From Rhodospirillaceae bacterium (GTDB lineage Bacteria > Pseudomonadota > Alphaproteobacteria > Bin65): a DNA stretch of 36,902 nt. The position numbers and the translations under genes were made by a program. Positions 1 to 11,729 of the stretch are shown one piece after another. The stretch is taken from assembly GCA_011523655.1 (NCBI GenBank), contig WTGH01000007.1, positions 1 through 36,902 of the forward strand, in the 5' to 3' direction. Numbering within the stretch: the first letter of the stretch is position 1; each line of letters starts with the position of its first letter. The notes beneath the pieces were generated by a model. It did not search any database and was not told the DNA's origin. It saw only the letters and a program-made list of their open reading frames with translations.

Positions 1-55
1 TTACGCGCCGGATCAGGGGCTTACCGGCGCGCGTCTAGGATCGTATATAATCCCC
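1..55. repeat. 55-bp terminal inverted repeat, left copy
   Basis: These 55 bases are the exact reverse complement of the last 55 bases of the window; identity stops at base 56 (a here, c at the other end). The repeat contains an 8-bp perfect hairpin stem, CGCGCCGG at 4-11 against CCGGCGCG at 24-31 with a 12-nt loop, and a TATAAT hexamer at 46-51. It may be the end of an insertion sequence present in at least two genomic places, or simply the overlap k-mer at which an assembler broke the contig. The exact length of 55 favours a k-mer boundary; the interrupted uup gene at the other end favours a real repeat there. Confidence 0.95.
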
Positions 56-389
56 AAAAGATAAGCCGAAGGGAATAAGCGGCAGATGAGGGGGGCGCTT
101 ATTGCGGCATTCGAAGGCGTGGCGTCGGATCAAGATAGCGAAGCTGCGCACACGTCAAAGAAGATGATCGATGTGACCGTGGGGGTTTTGTTGACAAACC
201 TTTTGGATCGCCTTGCGGCGACATGTCGAGTCGAAAGAGAATTGTGGCTAGCACTCGGCGGCACGGCGCGTTGCGCCAAGACTCCGGGTGTCGGCAGGCT
301 TAGCTGTTCTAATGGTGTGTATTCGAATCGCCAGCCACGGACCGGGCGCGAGCCTTCTGTAGGCCTTGTGCTGCGCAACACATCGCGGT
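56..389. other. Stretch without a convincing gene
   Basis: This stretch between the terminal repeat and the Cys-rich gene has open frames of 140 codons (plus, 86-508) and 87 codons (minus, 130-393). Neither has a recognisable motif or a clear ribosome binding site, and the two overlap each other, so I do not call them. The base composition is clearly less GC-rich than the rest of the window. I see no tRNA, terminator or insertion-sequence open frame here. Confidence 0.5.
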
Positions 390-1028
390 TCAAAGCGGGT
401 CAATCTCAGAAACTATCCAACAAGAAATGTTGCCCTGAACTCGGATGGTCAGGGTTGCCATTACGATCATGTTTCGCTTTAAATTTCGTGCAAGGTGTTC
501 AGGAATGAGGGCTGTAAGGCTTTCGTTCGGACGAATATCGTTTTGAACAAGTGTGATTTGCCAATGCCTTATGCCGGTGTCTAGACCGAGAAGCGTCTTT
601 CCCATAGTCGAAAGATTTTCTACAGCCGAAGTCTGGCTTGTGTGTGAGTGTAGTTCTCTCACGACTGCAAGTAGGTCTCTGGTCTGACCGTGGGCAGGTT
701 CAATCCGCTTGATGTTATCTGTCGTCCAGACGTTACGACGTTCTTGTGATTGTCCAGGGAATATCTTTTTCAAAACGTCATTCGAAATCGTAGCGCCATG
801 CGCGCGCAATACATCCACGGCCTCCCAACCACTAAAGCCGCTTCCACCAATTCCTCCCGCTCCACCAGCACCCGAACATGTGTGTTTTGGCCAAGGCCAT
901 CCGAGCGCATCAAACAACATAGCACTACCACAGGTGCATTGCAGAACAAAAATGCTCTGTTGACAGTACCAGCACGACGTTGGGTAAACCAAAGTTTGAC
1001 AGAATGGGCCATGGGTCGAGACAGGCAT
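390..1028 (-). CDS. Hypothetical protein with N-terminal Cys/His cluster
   Basis: A 212-residue protein of unknown function. Its first 51 residues hold Cys10, Cys19, Cys22 (CWYC), Cys31, Cys33 (CTC) and a terminal His49-x-Cys51 in the segment FDALGWPWPKHTC. This layout suggests a zinc-ribbon-like or other metal-binding fold, and I believe similar segments ending in PWPKHxC occur in scattered bacterial hypothetical proteins. A Gly-rich linker (about 53-64) follows, then a mixed alpha/beta region. The start is supported by GGAGG placed 5 nt before the ATG. Base composition differs from the neighbours: 56 of the 120 bases at 421-540 are G or C, against 96 of 120 at 2041-2160. It lies just downstream of a recombinase remnant on the same strand, so transfer on a mobile element is likely. 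No function is assigned. Confidence 0.6.
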   Translation of the reverse strand: MPVSTHGPFCQTLVYPTSCWYCQQSIFVLQCTCGSAMLFDALGWPWPKHTCSGAGGAGGIGGSGFSGWEAVDVLRAHGATISNDVLKKIFPGQSQERRNVWTTDNIKRIEPAHGQTRDLLAVVRELHSHTSQTSAVENLSTMGKTLLGLDTGIRHWQITLVQNDIRPNESLTALIPEHLARNLKRNMIVMATLTIRVQGNISCWIVSEIDPL

Positions 1029-1093
1029 TCATGCCTCCAGGTGTTTGATCGGAACCAGAGCCCAAGACTTTACTGGCTTTGGCCGATGCAGAG

Positions 1094-1456
1094 TCACTCG
1101 GACACCTCCGCGATCCGGTTGGCGGCGAATTTGAACGGATCGTTGGCGAGATGGGCGTAGCGGGCGGTCATGTGCACGTTGGTGTGGCCGAGCAGCTTGC
1201 CGATCATCGGCAGCCCCTCGCCGACCATCAGGCCGCCGCTGGCGTAGCTGTGGCGCAGGTCGTGGATGCGCACGCCTTCGAGATCGGCCCGCCTGCGGAT
1301 GCGCTGCCAGTAATGGTGCAGGTCCTTGGCCGGCCGGCCGGGACTGGTCCCGGCGATGACGAAGGGATCGCCGTCGCGCCGCGGGATGGCGCGCAGCACG
1401 GCGATCGCAGGGTCGCCCGGATCCACCGTCGACGACGGTGTGGAAAGCGTCGTAAG
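1094..1456 (-). pseudogene. Tyrosine recombinase (phage-type integrase), C-terminal fragment
   Basis: The frame encodes only the C-terminal catalytic part of a tyrosine recombinase. Counted from the GTG at 1426, it has HDLRHSYAS (His55, Arg58), LLGHTN (His81) and TARYAHL with the nucleophile Tyr90. Full-length integrases of this type are about 350-400 residues. The N-terminal DNA-binding domain and the first catalytic Arg box are absent, and the frame is closed upstream by an in-frame TGA at 1457-1459. GTG at 1426 is a formal start, but a functional enzyme is unlikely. Upstream sequence up to about 1574 is open in another frame (start MRFIDPGN) and looks unrelated, suggesting a rearrangement joint near 1430-1460. 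The remnant marks this end as an old integration site. Confidence 0.75.
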
Positions 1457-2028
1457 TCATCAGCGACTTGATCTCTCCAGGCTCGATCCTGTCCTCTCTG
1501 ACGGACACAACATCAATGAGCGGTGCTTCATCCAAGAAAGGCGCCCGGCGGTTACCGGGGTCTATGAATCTCAATTTCCCCCGTCACACCATCCGATGGC
1601 GGTCGCAACTGCCTGCGATTCCAATCACTTTGGAATATGCGGAAGTCGGAAGACCACGATACCCATTCTGTCAACTCTTGGGACGGCGCGCCGGGCGAAA
1701 GGGACTGTCGCCGAATGCCGCCGATCACCGGCCTCGTGCGACGGCGCGCGACAGGCGGCCAATGGAGCCGTCACGGGCCGACAGGACGTCACCAACCGAG
1801 AGTGGCATTAGGCGTCAAGACTTAGATTGAATCCGCTTGCTATATGAAGACGGAAGAAACCAAGAAACACTTAACTGATTGTTGAATAACGATAACTTTC
1901 TCACGAAATGCAAAACATGACATTTCATGACATGCCTGCAATAGCGCCGGTCCGTCCCGCGCTCGCCATGACGGCGCGCTTCCGGTAAGGACAATCGCGA
2001 TTCGTCCGCTGCCGTCCGGAGCCGTCCC
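1457..2028. other. Stretch without a convincing gene
   Basis: No gene can be supported here. On the minus strand a frame starting at 1574 reads about 49 plausible residues (including EPGEIKSLMTYDAFHTVV) before running out of frame over the recombinase remnant; it could be a fragment of some unknown gene. Several plus-strand frames (1326-1811, 1468-1830) have no motif. The last part, about 1825-1935, is AT-rich compared with everything to its right and contains the tandem 10-bp repeat CATGACATTT / CATGACATGC at 1916-1935. It may hold the promoter of the amidase gene. Confidence 0.45.
1916..1935. repeat. Two tandem 10-bp repeats upstream of the amidase gene
   Basis: CATGACATTT (1916-1925) is followed directly by CATGACATGC (1926-1935), eight of ten bases being identical. 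It lies in an AT-rich island 94-113 nt before the amidase start. One helical turn of spacing is typical of a protein-binding site, but no binding family is recognised and chance is possible. Confidence 0.35.
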
Positions 2029-3393
2029 ATGCCGTCAACGCCGCCCCTCGACACTATTGCCCGCCAGCGGGCCGCCATCGCCGCGGGCGACACGACCGCC
2101 GCCGCGCTGGTCGACGAAGCCTGCGCCCGGGCCGAGGCGCCGGACGGGGAGGGCGGTCTCGTCTTCCTCCACCGATACGGCGAGGCCGCCCGGCAACAGG
2201 CGCAGCATGCCGATACGATGCGCACGGCCGGCGTCGATCTCGGCCCGCTCGCCGGCATGCCGGTCTCGATCAAGGACCTGTTCGACGTGGCCGGCGAGAC
2301 GACGCGGGCCGGTTCGATCGTCCGGCAGGATGCGGGGCCTGCCGCCGCCGACGCCGCCATCGTGCGCCGGCTGAAGGGCGCCGGGGCGATCCTCGTCGGG
2401 CGGACCAACATGACCGAGTTCGCCTATTCCGGCATCGGCATCAATCCGCACTACGGCACGCCGGCCAACCCGTGGGACCGGGAGAACCGGCGGATTCCCG
2501 GCGGCTCCTCGTCCGGCGCGGCTGTCTCGGTCGCCGACGGCATGGCGATCGTGGGGATCGGCACCGATACCGGCGGCTCGGTCCGCATCCCCGCAGCGCT
2601 CTGCGGCCTCGCCGGCTTCAAGCCGACGGCGCGCCGGGTGCCGCAGGACGGCTGCTTCCCGCTCTCCTTCTCCCTCGACAGCATCGGCCCGCTCGCCGCC
2701 TCGGTCGACTGCTGCGCCCTGATCGACGCCGTGATGGCCGGCGACGACCCGGCGCCGTTGCCCGACATTCCGGCGAAGGGCCTGCGCCTCGGCATCGCGC
2801 AGTCCCTGGTCCTGGACGGGCTGGAAGAGCCGGTCGTCGCGGCCTTCGAGGTCGCGCTGACCCGCCTCTCGGCGGCCGGCGCCCGGCTGATCGACCTGCC
2901 CTTCGCGATCCTGGCCGACATCCCGCAGCTCAGCACCGCCGGCGGGCTCTCGGCGGCCGAGGCCCTGGCCCTGCACCGCCGGGACCTGGAGAGCCGGCGG
3001 CAGGATTTCGACCACCGGGTGGCGGCGCGCATCCTGAACGGCGCGAAGATAAGCGGCGCCGACTATGTCGACCTGCTGCAGGCGAGAGCCCGCTATTGCC
3101 GGGAGGCCGATGCACTGACCGCCCCGTTCGACGCCGTCCTCATGCCGACCAACCCGCGCGTTGCGCCGCCGATCGCCGACCTCGAAGCCGACGATGCCGC
3201 CTTCGGCGAGGCCAACCTCGCCATGCTGCGCAACACGGCGGCGTTCAACTTCCTCGACCGCTGCGCCACGACCCTGCCCATCCATCGCCCGGGCGAGGCG
3301 CCGGTCGGCCTGATGGTCGTCGGCGAGACACTGGGCGACCGCCGCAACCTCGCCATCGCCCGGGCCATTGAAGCGGCGCTTGCCGGGTCTTAG
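2029..3393 (+). CDS. Amidase signature family hydrolase
   Basis: A 454-residue enzyme of the amidase signature family (GatA/AtzF/fatty-acid-amide-hydrolase fold), which hydrolyses carboxamides or ureas. The catalytic triad is visible: Lys82 in SIKDLFD, the cis-Ser around residue 160 in PGGSSSGAAVSVA, and the nucleophile Ser184 in GTDTGGSVRIPAA. The length fits the family. No gatB or gatC lies nearby, so it is probably not the glutamyl-tRNA amidotransferase subunit but a free-standing amidase of unknown substrate. It is followed after 41 nt by an MFS permease on the same strand, and a substrate carried by that permease is a reasonable guess. The start ATG has GGAG about 9 nt upstream. It is the first gene of normal high GC after the low-GC left end. 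Confidence 0.85.
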   Translation: MPSTPPLDTIARQRAAIAAGDTTAAALVDEACARAEAPDGEGGLVFLHRYGEAARQQAQHADTMRTAGVDLGPLAGMPVSIKDLFDVAGETTRAGSIVRQDAGPAAADAAIVRRLKGAGAILVGRTNMTEFAYSGIGINPHYGTPANPWDRENRRIPGGSSSGAAVSVADGMAIVGIGTDTGGSVRIPAALCGLAGFKPTARRVPQDGCFPLSFSLDSIGPLAASVDCCALIDAVMAGDDPAPLPDIPAKGLRLGIAQSLVLDGLEEPVVAAFEVALTRLSAAGARLIDLPFAILADIPQLSTAGGLSAAEALALHRRDLESRRQDFDHRVAARILNGAKISGADYVDLLQARARYCREADALTAPFDAVLMPTNPRVAPPIADLEADDAAFGEANLAMLRNTAAFNFLDRCATTLPIHRPGEAPVGLMVVGETLGDRRNLAIARAIEAALAGS

Positions 3394-3434
3394 GCGGGCA
3401 CTGGGCAGGCTGGGGCGGCCATGACCGTCGTTCG

Positions 3435-4649
3435 ATGAGCGGCGCCGTTCGCCTGGTTTTCGTGCTGTGCCTGGCGCAATCGCTCGGCATGCTCGGCTTC
3501 GCGACCTTCCCCGCGCTGATGCCGGGCCTGATGGTCGAATGGCAACTCAGCAACACCGAGGCCGGCATCGTCAACGGCGCCTATTTCGGCGGCTACATGG
3601 CCTCGGTGGCGATCCTGGTGCTGCTGACCGACCGCTTCGACGCCCTGTGGGTCTTTCTCTCCGCGGCGGCGCTGTCGGGTGCGGCCCAGCTCGGCTTCGC
3701 CCTGCTGGCCGACGGATTCTGGAGCGCCGTCGTGCTCCACACCCTGATGGGCATCGGCCTGGCCGGGGTCTACATGCCCGGCCTGCGCGTGCTGACCGAC
3801 CGGCTCGAGGGGCCGAAACAGTCGCGCTACATCGCCTTCTACACGGCGACCTTCGGCATCGGCTCCGGCCTGTCCTTCCTGTTCGCCGGCATCGCGGGCG
3901 ACCTGCTGGGCTGGCGCTGGGCGTTCGGGCTGGCGGCGGCCGGAGCCTGGATCGCCGGGCTGGCGGTCGCCGCCACGACGCGTCCGCTGGAGGCGCGCCA
4001 GGCGCCGGCCGGCCATCTGCTGGACGTCCGCCCCGTGCTGCGCAGCCCGCCGACCATGGGCTATATCCTGGGCTATGCCGGCCACGTCTGGGAGCTGTTC
4101 GCCCTGCGCGGCTGGCTGGTCGCCTACCTCACCTGGGTCGCGGCGCAGGAAGGCGGGGCGCCGCTCTGGCTCGCGCCGACGCTCGTCGCCACGGTCATCG
4201 GCCTGGTCGGCGTGCCGGCCAGCATCGTCGGCAACGAAATCGCCATGCGCGCCGGGCGGCGGCGCACCATCGCCTGCGTTATGCTGCTCTCCGCCGTCAC
4301 GGCGCTGGCGCTGGGGGCGCTGGCCGGCGCGCCCTACTGGCTGGTTTGCCTAGTCGGTCTGTTCTACGGCATCCCGCTGCTGGCGGATTCGGCCTCGCTG
4401 ACCGCCGGGGCCGTCGCCGCCGCGCCGGCCGGGCGCCGGGGCGCGACCCTCGCCCTGCACTCGACCCTGGGCTTCGGCGCCGGATTCCTCGGCACCACGG
4501 CGGTCGGCGTGGCGCTCGACCTGGCCGGCGGCGCGTCTGAAACCGGCTGGATGGTCGCCTTCGCCACGATGGCGCTGGGCGCCCTGTTCGGGCCGCTGAT
4601 CCTGTGGCGGCTCGGCCGCCGACCTGCCGGACAGGAGGCTTCGGCATGA
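3435..4649 (+). CDS. MFS permease
   Basis: A 404-residue integral membrane protein of the major facilitator superfamily. Hydrophobic segments run through the whole length, beginning at about residue 6 (VRLVFVLCLAQSLGMLGFA), with the cytoplasmic loop LTDRFDALW between helices 2 and 3 and a longer central loop around residues 175-200 (TTRPLEARQAPAG). The family couples solute movement to an ion gradient, usually protons; the substrate cannot be read from the sequence. Its last codon overlaps the methyltransferase start (ATGA at 4646-4649), and it starts 41 nt after the amidase, so the three genes are probably co-transcribed. Confidence 0.85.
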   Translation: MSGAVRLVFVLCLAQSLGMLGFATFPALMPGLMVEWQLSNTEAGIVNGAYFGGYMASVAILVLLTDRFDALWVFLSAAALSGAAQLGFALLADGFWSAVVLHTLMGIGLAGVYMPGLRVLTDRLEGPKQSRYIAFYTATFGIGSGLSFLFAGIAGDLLGWRWAFGLAAAGAWIAGLAVAATTRPLEARQAPAGHLLDVRPVLRSPPTMGYILGYAGHVWELFALRGWLVAYLTWVAAQEGGAPLWLAPTLVATVIGLVGVPASIVGNEIAMRAGRRRTIACVMLLSAVTALALGALAGAPYWLVCLVGLFYGIPLLADSASLTAGAVAAAPAGRRGATLALHSTLGFGAGFLGTTAVGVALDLAGGASETGWMVAFATMALGALFGPLILWRLGRRPAGQEASA

Positions 4650-5323
4650 GCCGGAAACCGAAACCGACCCACTGGGAAAACCTGGCCGCGATCCTCGGGC
4701 ATTTCGGCGTCACCGTCGTGCTCGATATCGGCGCCCACAGGGGCGAATACGGCGGCTATCTGCGGCGCGCCGGCTGGACCGGCCGGATCGTCTCCTTCGA
4801 GCCGCAGTCCGCCGTCCGCCCGGCGCTGGAGGAACGGGCGGCGGCCGACGGCAACTGGCAGGTCGCGCCGGCCATGGCGCTCGGCGGCGCGGACGGTGAG
4901 ATCGCCCTCAACATTTCCGCCGAGAGCGACATGAGTTCGGCCCTGCCGCTCGCCGAAAGCGCGATGCGCTTTACCCCGTCGTCCGCGATGGTCGGGCGGG
5001 AGACCGCGCCCCTGCGCCGGCTGGCGACGGTGTTCGGCGATCATGTCCGCGACGATGACACGGTCTTCGTCAAGACCGATACCCAGGGCTACGAGAGCGC
5101 GGTGCTGGACGGCGCGGAACCCGTCATGGCGCGCATCGCCGGCTGGCAGCTCGAACTGTCGATCGAGCCGATCTACGCGGGCGAGACCGACTGGCGCACG
5201 ATGCTCGACCGCATTGAGCGGCTCGGGTACGCCGCCCATCTCTTCATCCCCGGCTATTTCAGCCGCCACATCGCCCGCCAGCTCCAGATCGACGGCGTGT
5301 TCATGCGGCGGCAGGCGGGATAG
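4646..5323 (+). CDS. FkbM family SAM-dependent methyltransferase
   Basis: A 225-residue methyltransferase. The SAM-binding motif VVLDIGAHRGEYGGYL lies at residues 24-39, an acidic residue ends the second strand (SFEP, 50-53), and the FkbM hallmark FVKTDTQGYE lies at 141-150. The family O-methylates polyketides, sugars and other metabolites; no substrate can be named. The ATG at 4646 is chosen because it overlaps the permease stop by 4 nt (ATGA) and has AGGAGG at 4632-4637; a longer frame reaching back to 4604 has no such signal. Coupling to an amidase and a permease suggests modification or export of a small molecule, but that is only inference. Confidence 0.85.
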   Translation: MSRKPKPTHWENLAAILGHFGVTVVLDIGAHRGEYGGYLRRAGWTGRIVSFEPQSAVRPALEERAAADGNWQVAPAMALGGADGEIALNISAESDMSSALPLAESAMRFTPSSAMVGRETAPLRRLATVFGDHVRDDDTVFVKTDTQGYESAVLDGAEPVMARIAGWQLELSIEPIYAGETDWRTMLDRIERLGYAAHLFIPGYFSRHIARQLQIDGVFMRRQAG

Positions 5324-5474
5324 GCCGCGCTTCCCGGCCGGCGCTCCGATCGGTTACAAATGCCCTGCAGCCCCGAAAGGCCCACGCCTGCGGCCCCCGG
5401 GCCCCGGATTTCCGATCTGCTCCATCCGAAGCGGCGGTTTCGATAGAGGCGGACACGTTCCGGAAGGAGAGCAG

Positions 5475-5525
5475 GTGACAAGGTCCGAGAGCCAGACCGG
5501 GACGACCGAGCGATGCGCGCCGTAG
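5475..5525 (+). other. Possible 16-codon leader frame overlapping the oxidoreductase start
   Basis: A good Shine-Dalgarno sequence (GGAAGGAGAG at 5461-5470) precedes a GTG at 5475. That frame runs 16 codons and stops with TAG at 5523-5525, just inside the oxidoreductase gene whose ATG is at 5513. The oxidoreductase itself has no clear ribosome binding site close to its ATG. The short frame could therefore serve for translational coupling. The peptide (VTRSESQTGTTERCAP) has no known motif, and the arrangement could be chance. The rest of 5324-5512 holds nothing else I can support. Confidence 0.3.
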
Positions 5526-6490
5526 TCTGCGAACGCCTGAGCGAAGAATTTTCCGGCACGGCGATCCGCGATGTCGCCCTGCCGGCACCGGGTCCCGGCG
5601 AGGTGCTCGTGCAGGTTCGGGCGGCCGGCATCAACTTTCCGGACCTGCTGATGTGCCGGGGCGGCTATCAGCTCAAACCGCCGCTGCCGTTCGTGCCGGG
5701 CATGGATGTCGCCGGGACTGTGGCAGCCATCGGACCCGAGGTGACGGCATTCCGGTTCGGGGATGCGGTGGCGGGCGCGGCGCGGTACGGCAGCTTTGCC
5801 GGTTTCGTGAAGGTCCCGGCCGGACAACTGCGCCCGAAACCGCCCGGCCTGTCCGATACCGAGGCCGCGGCCTATCAGGTCGCCTATCTCACGGCCTATG
5901 TCGCGCTGGTGCGCCGCGCCGCGATGCAGCCGGGCGAGACCCTTCTGGTCCACGGCGCGAGCGGCGGTACCGGCATGGCGGCGGTCGGCCTGGGCAAGGC
6001 GCTGGGCGCGCGGGTCATCGCCACAACGGGCAGCCCTGCCAAGGCCGCTGCGCTCGAAGCGGCGGGCGCCGACCATGTGCTCGAAACCGGCGAAGGCTTT
6101 CGCGAGGCGGTCAAGGAATTGACGGACGGCCGCGGCGCAGACGTCATCTTCGATCCGGTCGGAGGCGACGTGTTCGACGAGTCGGTGCGCTGCATCGCCT
6201 TCGACGGCCGCCTGCTCGTGATCGGCTTCACCTCGGCGCGGATTGCCGAAGTCGCCACAAACATGCCGCTGATCAAGGGATTCAGCGTAGTCGGCGTTCG
6301 CGCCGGCGAATACGGGCGCCGCTTCCCGGATCGGGGAAAGGAGAATCTCGATGCGATCTGGGCGCTTGCGCGGGAAGGAAAGACCCGGATGCCCATTCAT
6401 GCCGAACTGCCGCTGGAGGATTTCCGGGCCGGCTTTGCCATGCTGGAACGGCGTGAGGCCGTCGGAAGGATTGTGCTGAAGATCAGCTAG
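5513..6490 (+). CDS. NADPH:quinone oxidoreductase, zinc-independent MDR family
   Basis: A 325-residue member of the medium-chain dehydrogenase/reductase superfamily, quinone oxidoreductase branch. The N-terminal GroES-like domain contains AAGINFPDLLMCRGGYQ and FVPGMDVAGTV. The Rossmann domain has LLVHGASGGTGMAAV for the dinucleotide phosphate and the typical VIFDPVGGDVFDES stretch. No structural or catalytic zinc cysteines are seen, as expected for this branch. Such enzymes reduce quinones or alpha,beta-unsaturated carbonyls with NADPH in the cytosol. It is separated from the methyltransferase by 189 nt and so may have its own promoter. Its stop overlaps the convergent MFS exporter gene by 8 bp. 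Confidence 0.85.
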   Translation: MRAVVCERLSEEFSGTAIRDVALPAPGPGEVLVQVRAAGINFPDLLMCRGGYQLKPPLPFVPGMDVAGTVAAIGPEVTAFRFGDAVAGAARYGSFAGFVKVPAGQLRPKPPGLSDTEAAAYQVAYLTAYVALVRRAAMQPGETLLVHGASGGTGMAAVGLGKALGARVIATTGSPAKAAALEAAGADHVLETGEGFREAVKELTDGRGADVIFDPVGGDVFDESVRCIAFDGRLLVIGFTSARIAEVATNMPLIKGFSVVGVRAGEYGRRFPDRGKENLDAIWALAREGKTRMPIHAELPLEDFRAGFAMLERREAVGRIVLKIS

Positions 6491-7757
6491 CCGGGGCGAC
6501 GTCTATCCGGCGATGGTGGTCGTGCTCCATGGACTTCCGGTGGCGAAGGAGCGCCGGCGCCAGAACGATATAGATCGCGATGCCGGCCACCGCCGATAAT
6601 CCCAGAACCGTCTGCAGTCCGAACCGGTCGGCCAGGAAGCCCATGATCAGGGCGCCGAGCGCCGGGCCGCCGACCGATACGGACGAACTCATGCTGATCG
6701 TTCGGCCGCGCATGTCCGGCCGGGCGATGGTTTGCAGCAGGCTGTTGGATCCGACCTGCACCGAAAGCAGCGACAGGGAGACCAGGAAGATGAACCCGGC
6801 CGCCAGCCAGAATCTTTCGGTGAGCGTAAACAGAAGCAGGGCGGAACCGGCAGCGAAGGCGCCGGTCAGCATGATCCGGGTCAGGCCTTCGGTCCGCCCG
6901 CGGACCAGCAGGAACAGCGCACCGGCCAGGGCGCCCAGGCCGGCCGCGGCGTTGAGCGTCGCCAGCCCTTCCGCGCCGCGGCCGAAGACGGTATCGGCGA
7001 AGCCGGGCAGCAGATCGTGAAAGGGCCGGATCAGCAGGCCGCCGGCAAACGACAGGCTGAGCAGAAACAGGAGTGACGGCGTCCGGCCGACATAGCGGAA
7101 GCCTTCGACCAGATCGGCGAGGATACCCGGCGCGCCGGGTTCGCGCGGCCGAACGGGGTCGCGCCGGATCAGCCAGATCATGGTCAGCATCCAGGCCGAG
7201 GTGCAGGCGGACATGAGGATAGATGCGCCACTGCCGATCCGGGTGATCAGCAATCCGGCGATCAGCGGCCCGATGAACGCGCCGAGGTGGAACGAACTGG
7301 CGTTGAACGCGACAGCGGCGGAAATTGACGCCCGGTCCACCAGTTGCGGGATCAGGGACTGGCGCGCCGGGAAGTCGATGCCGAAGAACAGGCCCTGGAG
7401 CAGCGTGAGCGCGACCAGCAGGGGCGCCGTCATATGTCCGGCAAGCGCGATCGCGCCGATGGCGAAGGTCGTCAGAAACAGGCCGGTTCCGGAGTGCAGT
7501 GCGACGCGCCGATGGCCGTAGCGGTCGGCCAGCGCGCCGGCGAACGGCCCGATGACCATGACCGGGATCAGCGAAGCGAACGCAATGATGCCGAGGAAGG
7601 AGGGCGAGCGCGTCAGTTCCCAGGCCAGCCAGCCCAGGCCGATCCGGTTGCCCCACCAGCCCATGACGTGGACGACATGCCCGCTGACGTAGAAGCGGTA
7701 TTCCCGGTGCGCCAACGCACGTGAGACGCCGCCGAAAGACTTGAGACTGAGGCGCAA
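6483..7757 (-). CDS. MFS exporter, EntS-like
   Basis: A 424-residue permease with about 12 hydrophobic segments. It has FAGALADRYGHRRVAL after helix 2, which is the family motif, and a second-half copy in MGFLADRFGLQTVLG. The overall layout, with a cytoplasmic loop DPVRPREPGAPGILADLVEGF before helix 7, resembles the enterobactin-exporter (EntS) and macrolide-efflux type. The start is TTG at 7757; an in-frame TGA lies six codons upstream, and no ATG precedes the first conserved segment (LAHREYRFYVSGH). It converges on the quinone oxidoreductase with an 8-bp overlap and lies downstream of ligA on the same strand after 133 nt, so it may be read partly from the dcw transcript. Confidence 0.8.
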   Translation of the reverse strand: MRLSLKSFGGVSRALAHREYRFYVSGHVVHVMGWWGNRIGLGWLAWELTRSPSFLGIIAFASLIPVMVIGPFAGALADRYGHRRVALHSGTGLFLTTFAIGAIALAGHMTAPLLVALTLLQGLFFGIDFPARQSLIPQLVDRASISAAVAFNASSFHLGAFIGPLIAGLLITRIGSGASILMSACTSAWMLTMIWLIRRDPVRPREPGAPGILADLVEGFRYVGRTPSLLFLLSLSFAGGLLIRPFHDLLPGFADTVFGRGAEGLATLNAAAGLGALAGALFLLVRGRTEGLTRIMLTGAFAAGSALLLFTLTERFWLAAGFIFLVSLSLLSVQVGSNSLLQTIARPDMRGRTISMSSSVSVGGPALGALIMGFLADRFGLQTVLGLSAVAGIAIYIVLAPALLRHRKSMEHDHHRRIDVAPAS

Positions 7758-7890
7758 GGAGAAACGGTCCGGTCAGGGCTTTGAGAGAGGGCGCAGAGTG
7801 TGCCGCGCAGCCCGGCGGAAGCAAAGCGACGGATTGGCAGACTGCCCATGCACGAAGTTGTGGCGGGTCAACCGGATGGATTGCGTCGCT

Positions 7891-11681
<3,791 letters not shown>

Positions 11682-11729
11682 TCCCGCTGGCAGGCGATCA
11701 ATTGGCTGCCGCGCTATCGCCCGGCCGCA

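Noticed and set aside
310..345. tRNA-like T-arm (TTCGAAT flanked by TGGTG and CGCCA).
   Set aside because: The loop would be 11 nt instead of 7 and no cloverleaf can be drawn upstream.
86..508. 140-codon plus-strand frame at the left end as a gene.
   Set aside because: It has no convincing ribosome binding site or motif, and it overlaps the end of the better supported minus-strand gene.
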